Assembly: GCA_002786025.1 (NCBI GenBank)
Contig: NHNW01000012.1
Location: forward strand, 62,001 to 126,000
Length of the DNA stretch: 64,000 bases
Direction of reading: 5' to 3'
DNA from: Zasmidium citrigriseum
Lineage: Eukaryota; Ascomycota; Dothideomycetes; Mycosphaerellales; Mycosphaerellaceae
Numbering within the stretch: position 1 is the first letter of the stretch; each line of letters opens with the position of its first letter. The position numbers and the translations under genes were made by a program. Shown in pieces: positions 61,817 to 64,000 of this stretch. The notes beneath the pieces were generated by a model, which worked only from the letters and a program-made list of their open reading frames with translations, had not been told where the DNA came from and made no database searches.

Positions 61817-63070
61817 AAGCCGACGAGTGTCACGAAGGGATTCTTGAAGGGCATTGTATTGAGCATTGAGGGAGGTCCCCTAAAGTTGAGACGGCACAAA
61901 AGCGTCAAGTCGTTGGGCGAAGCGTACCGTGCTGTTATACCTCGAGCAGTGGATACTGGAACAATGGAGCTCTCTGTCCAGGCATTGGAAACGGAACGAT
62001 GCGGAAGGACTGCGATGTAACGGAGTGGAAGCGTTTTGAGTTTAGATATACCCACCTTTGAGGCTTGCACACGCCCAGCGTTCGAAATGAAGCTTGGCGT
62101 TTTCAGAAGATCCAGGTTTCGCGAGCTTGCCAGCATGGCCTGACTTGTCTAGCGGCACATGGAACGATCGCAGGTTTCCAGAACGGAGCACTTGACAATC
62201 AAGGCAATCTGACGATGCTGTGCTGTAGGACTCGTATCCGGGCAGCCTACTGCAGTGTAGTTCCAAGCTGTCATTGACTCTCCCGCTGCACTCTGCACAC
62301 GCGGCGAACAGCTGTAGCTTCCCAATTGCAGCTGCATACGGCGTTAGCCGAAGCACTATCCCTGCGGCAGGTACCATCGCTGCGGCTCTGGCTGAGCGTC
62401 GTGCAAAGCAATACTGAAAGACAACGAGGAATTGATGCAGTAGAATAGAACAGTAGCCACAGATTGATGTGCCATTGAGTGAAATCGCCGGTCGACGAGC
62501 AGCAGACGTCGAGACAAGGTTTGCGGAGAGGCGGCTAGCGCTTGGGCCGGGCAGCAGGGCAGATTGGCAGGACCCCTGTGCCAGCAATCCCCTTTACGAC
62601 TTCCACCTCCTCCACCCTCCCCAACACCACCGCCGCGGCAGCAACCCCCGACCAGCCTCCGCCCGCGCGCTGCTCCATCAATCCGTACGTCTTTAATACC
62701 TTCTCGACTCTCCTTCGTCGCCCGCGCCCCCGCGGCTTGCCATTGATCCCAGCGCCTCGCGCGAGAGAGGAACGACACGCGGCACCAGCAGAATTTCCTT
62801 GTACGCCCATCCCGTCCTCCCAATGCGCCTGCTGCGTCGATGCCTGTGACGGCCGCAACTGACACGCTCGCGCCTGCACAGATCACTTGAAGAAGGCACT
62901 CCACGTTGCAGCCCACAACAATCCCTCGAACGCTCTCACCATGGGTAAGCCCTCCTCCCTCTCCCTCTCCATCACCACAACACCATCCCCATCCGCGGCC
63001 TCGCGAGCGCTCGACCTGCCGCCGCATTCATCACACCACGTGGCATCCTGGGCGCTGCTCTTGAACAACC
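61817..63070. other. 1.25 kb region between EXO70 and the septin gene
   Basis: Contains the 3' UTR of EXO70, a doubtful minus-strand ORF (62042-62377), and a strongly pyrimidine-rich segment (62575-63010) that forms the septin promoter/leader. The last 130 bases may be an intron of the septin gene. Confidence 0.4.
62042..62377 (-). CDS. Doubtful ORF, 111 aa
   Basis: ATG-started frame (MVPAAGIVLRLTPYAAAIGK) with a cysteine-containing middle (FAACAECSGRVND, SSDCLDCQVLRSGN) and a Lys/His/Gly-rich end. It matches no family I know, and there is no convincing signal peptide. The synonymous positions look gene-like, but the length is within chance range. Confidence 0.22.
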   Translation of the reverse strand: MVPAAGIVLRLTPYAAAIGKLQLFAACAECSGRVNDSLELHCSRLPGYESYSTASSDCLDCQVLRSGNLRSFHVPLDKSGHAGKLAKPGSSENAKLHFERWACASLKGGYI

Positions 63071-64000
63071 ATGTCCATCTCAGCCAAGTCTAGCAGTGCT
63101 CGATCCATTGCCAGCGCCAGCACTGTCCATCAGGACGCCAGCAGCAGCAGCCCTGTGGCAGCGACTGGCACGGCGGCGGTCGCTCGCGTCATCACTCCTG
63201 ATCGTCCAGACCTCACGATTCGGGAGCTTCGACTTTCCACTGACTCCAAAGCCACAGCCACTCTGAACGGCACCACGGCCGCACCGCCGAACCGCGAGTC
63301 TCCCGTCCCGAACCAAGCACAACCCAATGGCAAGCCTTCTTCGCCTCTAGTCACGACGAGCAACGCCATGGCCAACGGCGGCACCAACACTCCTCAGACT
63401 GTGACCTCGAAGGACCCCAAGGCCGCCGCGCAAGCAGCGACCGACATGAGGAACATTGTGCGCAGGAAGCTTACAGGATACGTTGGTTTCGCGAACCTGC
63501 CCAACCAATGGCATCGCAAGAGCGTGCGGAAAGGCTTCAACTTCAACGTTATGGTCGTTGGTGAGCACGAGACCACACCTGTCCCAAATGGGGAAGGAGC
63601 GCTGACTTTTCCAAAGGTGAATCTGGCCTCGGCAAGTCGACTCTTGTGAACACCCTTTTCAACACCTCCCTGTACCCACCGAAGGAGCGCAAGCAGCCAT
63701 CTCTGGATTTCGCCCCAAAGACCGTCAGCATACAGTCAATCTCAGCCGACATCGAGGAGAACGGCGTCCGCCTGCGCTTGACCGTGGTCGACACTCCCGG
63801 GTTCGGTGACTTTGTCAACAACGATGACTCCTGGAGACCCATTGTCGAGAACATTGAGCAGCGCTTCGATGCCTACCTTGATGCCGAGAACAAGATCAAC
63901 CGCATGAACATCGTCGACAACCGCGTACATGCATGCGTCTACTTCATCCAGCCAACTGGCCACTCGTTGAAGCCATTGGATGTTGAGGTCATGCGCCGAC
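63071..64000 (+). CDS. cdc3: Septin, Cdc3/AspB group, 5' part (cut by window edge)
   Basis: GTP-binding septin that assembles into rings and filaments at septation and branching sites. Exons seen: 63071-63560 and 63617 onward, running off the right edge. The N-terminal 125 residues are Ser/Ala/Thr-rich. The septin entry block [20 protein letters not shown] is Cdc3/AspB-specific. The splice restores the P-loop, GESGLGKS (164-171). Switch II reads [10 protein letters not shown] (from 220), then [12 protein letters not shown] and [20 protein letters not shown]. An alternative start at 62941 (ATGG, then donor GTAAGC) spliced to 63084 would give MAKSSSARS in the same frame. The G4 motif and C-terminal coiled coil are outside the window. 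Confidence 0.92.

Overview
This window is nuclear DNA of a filamentous ascomycete (Pezizomycotina), most probably a Dothideomycete. It shows dense genes on both strands, short introns (mostly 45-70 bp) with GTAAGT- or GTACGT-type donors, and no transposon-like sequence. It carries typical ascomycete families: a Pho80-type cyclin, a Cdc3/AspB septin, a PaxB-like membrane terpene cyclase, and F-box-like proteins starting with a LP-x-E-L-R-[DE]-x-I-Y motif. The class-level placement is an inference from style and family content.

Layout: 1-5.2 kb, TRS130 (TRAPPII; 3' end off the window) divergent from a five-exon QCR10. 5.5-14 kb, an F-box protein, eIF2D/Tma64, a DUF202 membrane protein, RNase H1 and an F-box-like protein. 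14.9-24.1 kb, a 6-phosphofructo-2-kinase/fructose-2,6-bisphosphatase, a carnitine acetyltransferase, the Rad51 paralogue Rad57 and a secreted GH43 glycosidase. 24-31 kb, a long non-coding stretch, an aldo-keto reductase, a fungal SLATT-type two-TM protein and a BTB protein. 31-42.6 kb, Gid5/Vid28, a Pho80-like cyclin, an F-box-like protein, EMC7, a Gfo/Idh oxidoreductase, proteasome alpha6 (PRE5), VPS55 and a small coiled-coil gene. 43-56 kb, two coiled-coil proteins, the cohesin loader Scc4, LOC1, an EMB8/YheT-type hydrolase, VPS68 and a C2H2 zinc-finger protein. 56-64 kb, the PaxB-like cyclase, a cytosolic-type phospholipase A2, EXO70, and a Cdc3-type septin cut by the right edge.

Most of the content is conserved housekeeping. 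Membrane traffic is well represented (TRS130, VPS55, VPS68, EXO70, EMC7), and VPS55 and VPS68, partners in one endosomal complex, lie 11 kb apart. Carbon-metabolism control appears in PFK-2/FBPase-2, the GID subunit and the carnitine acetyltransferase. I see no classical biosynthetic cluster, CRISPR array, transposon or convincing tRNA.

The points most worth a second look are the solitary PaxB-like cyclase with its candidate catalytic acids retained, a long low-complexity insert inside the PFK-2 kinase domain, start-codon-overlapping upstream ORFs on two regulatory genes, a possible 4-base first coding exon in the septin gene, the fungal SLATT protein, and two proteins with uncharacterised C-terminal cysteine clusters.

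Exon coordinates were worked out by hand from splice signals and frame continuity. Start codons were set at ATG even where a longer frame exists upstream from a non-ATG codon.
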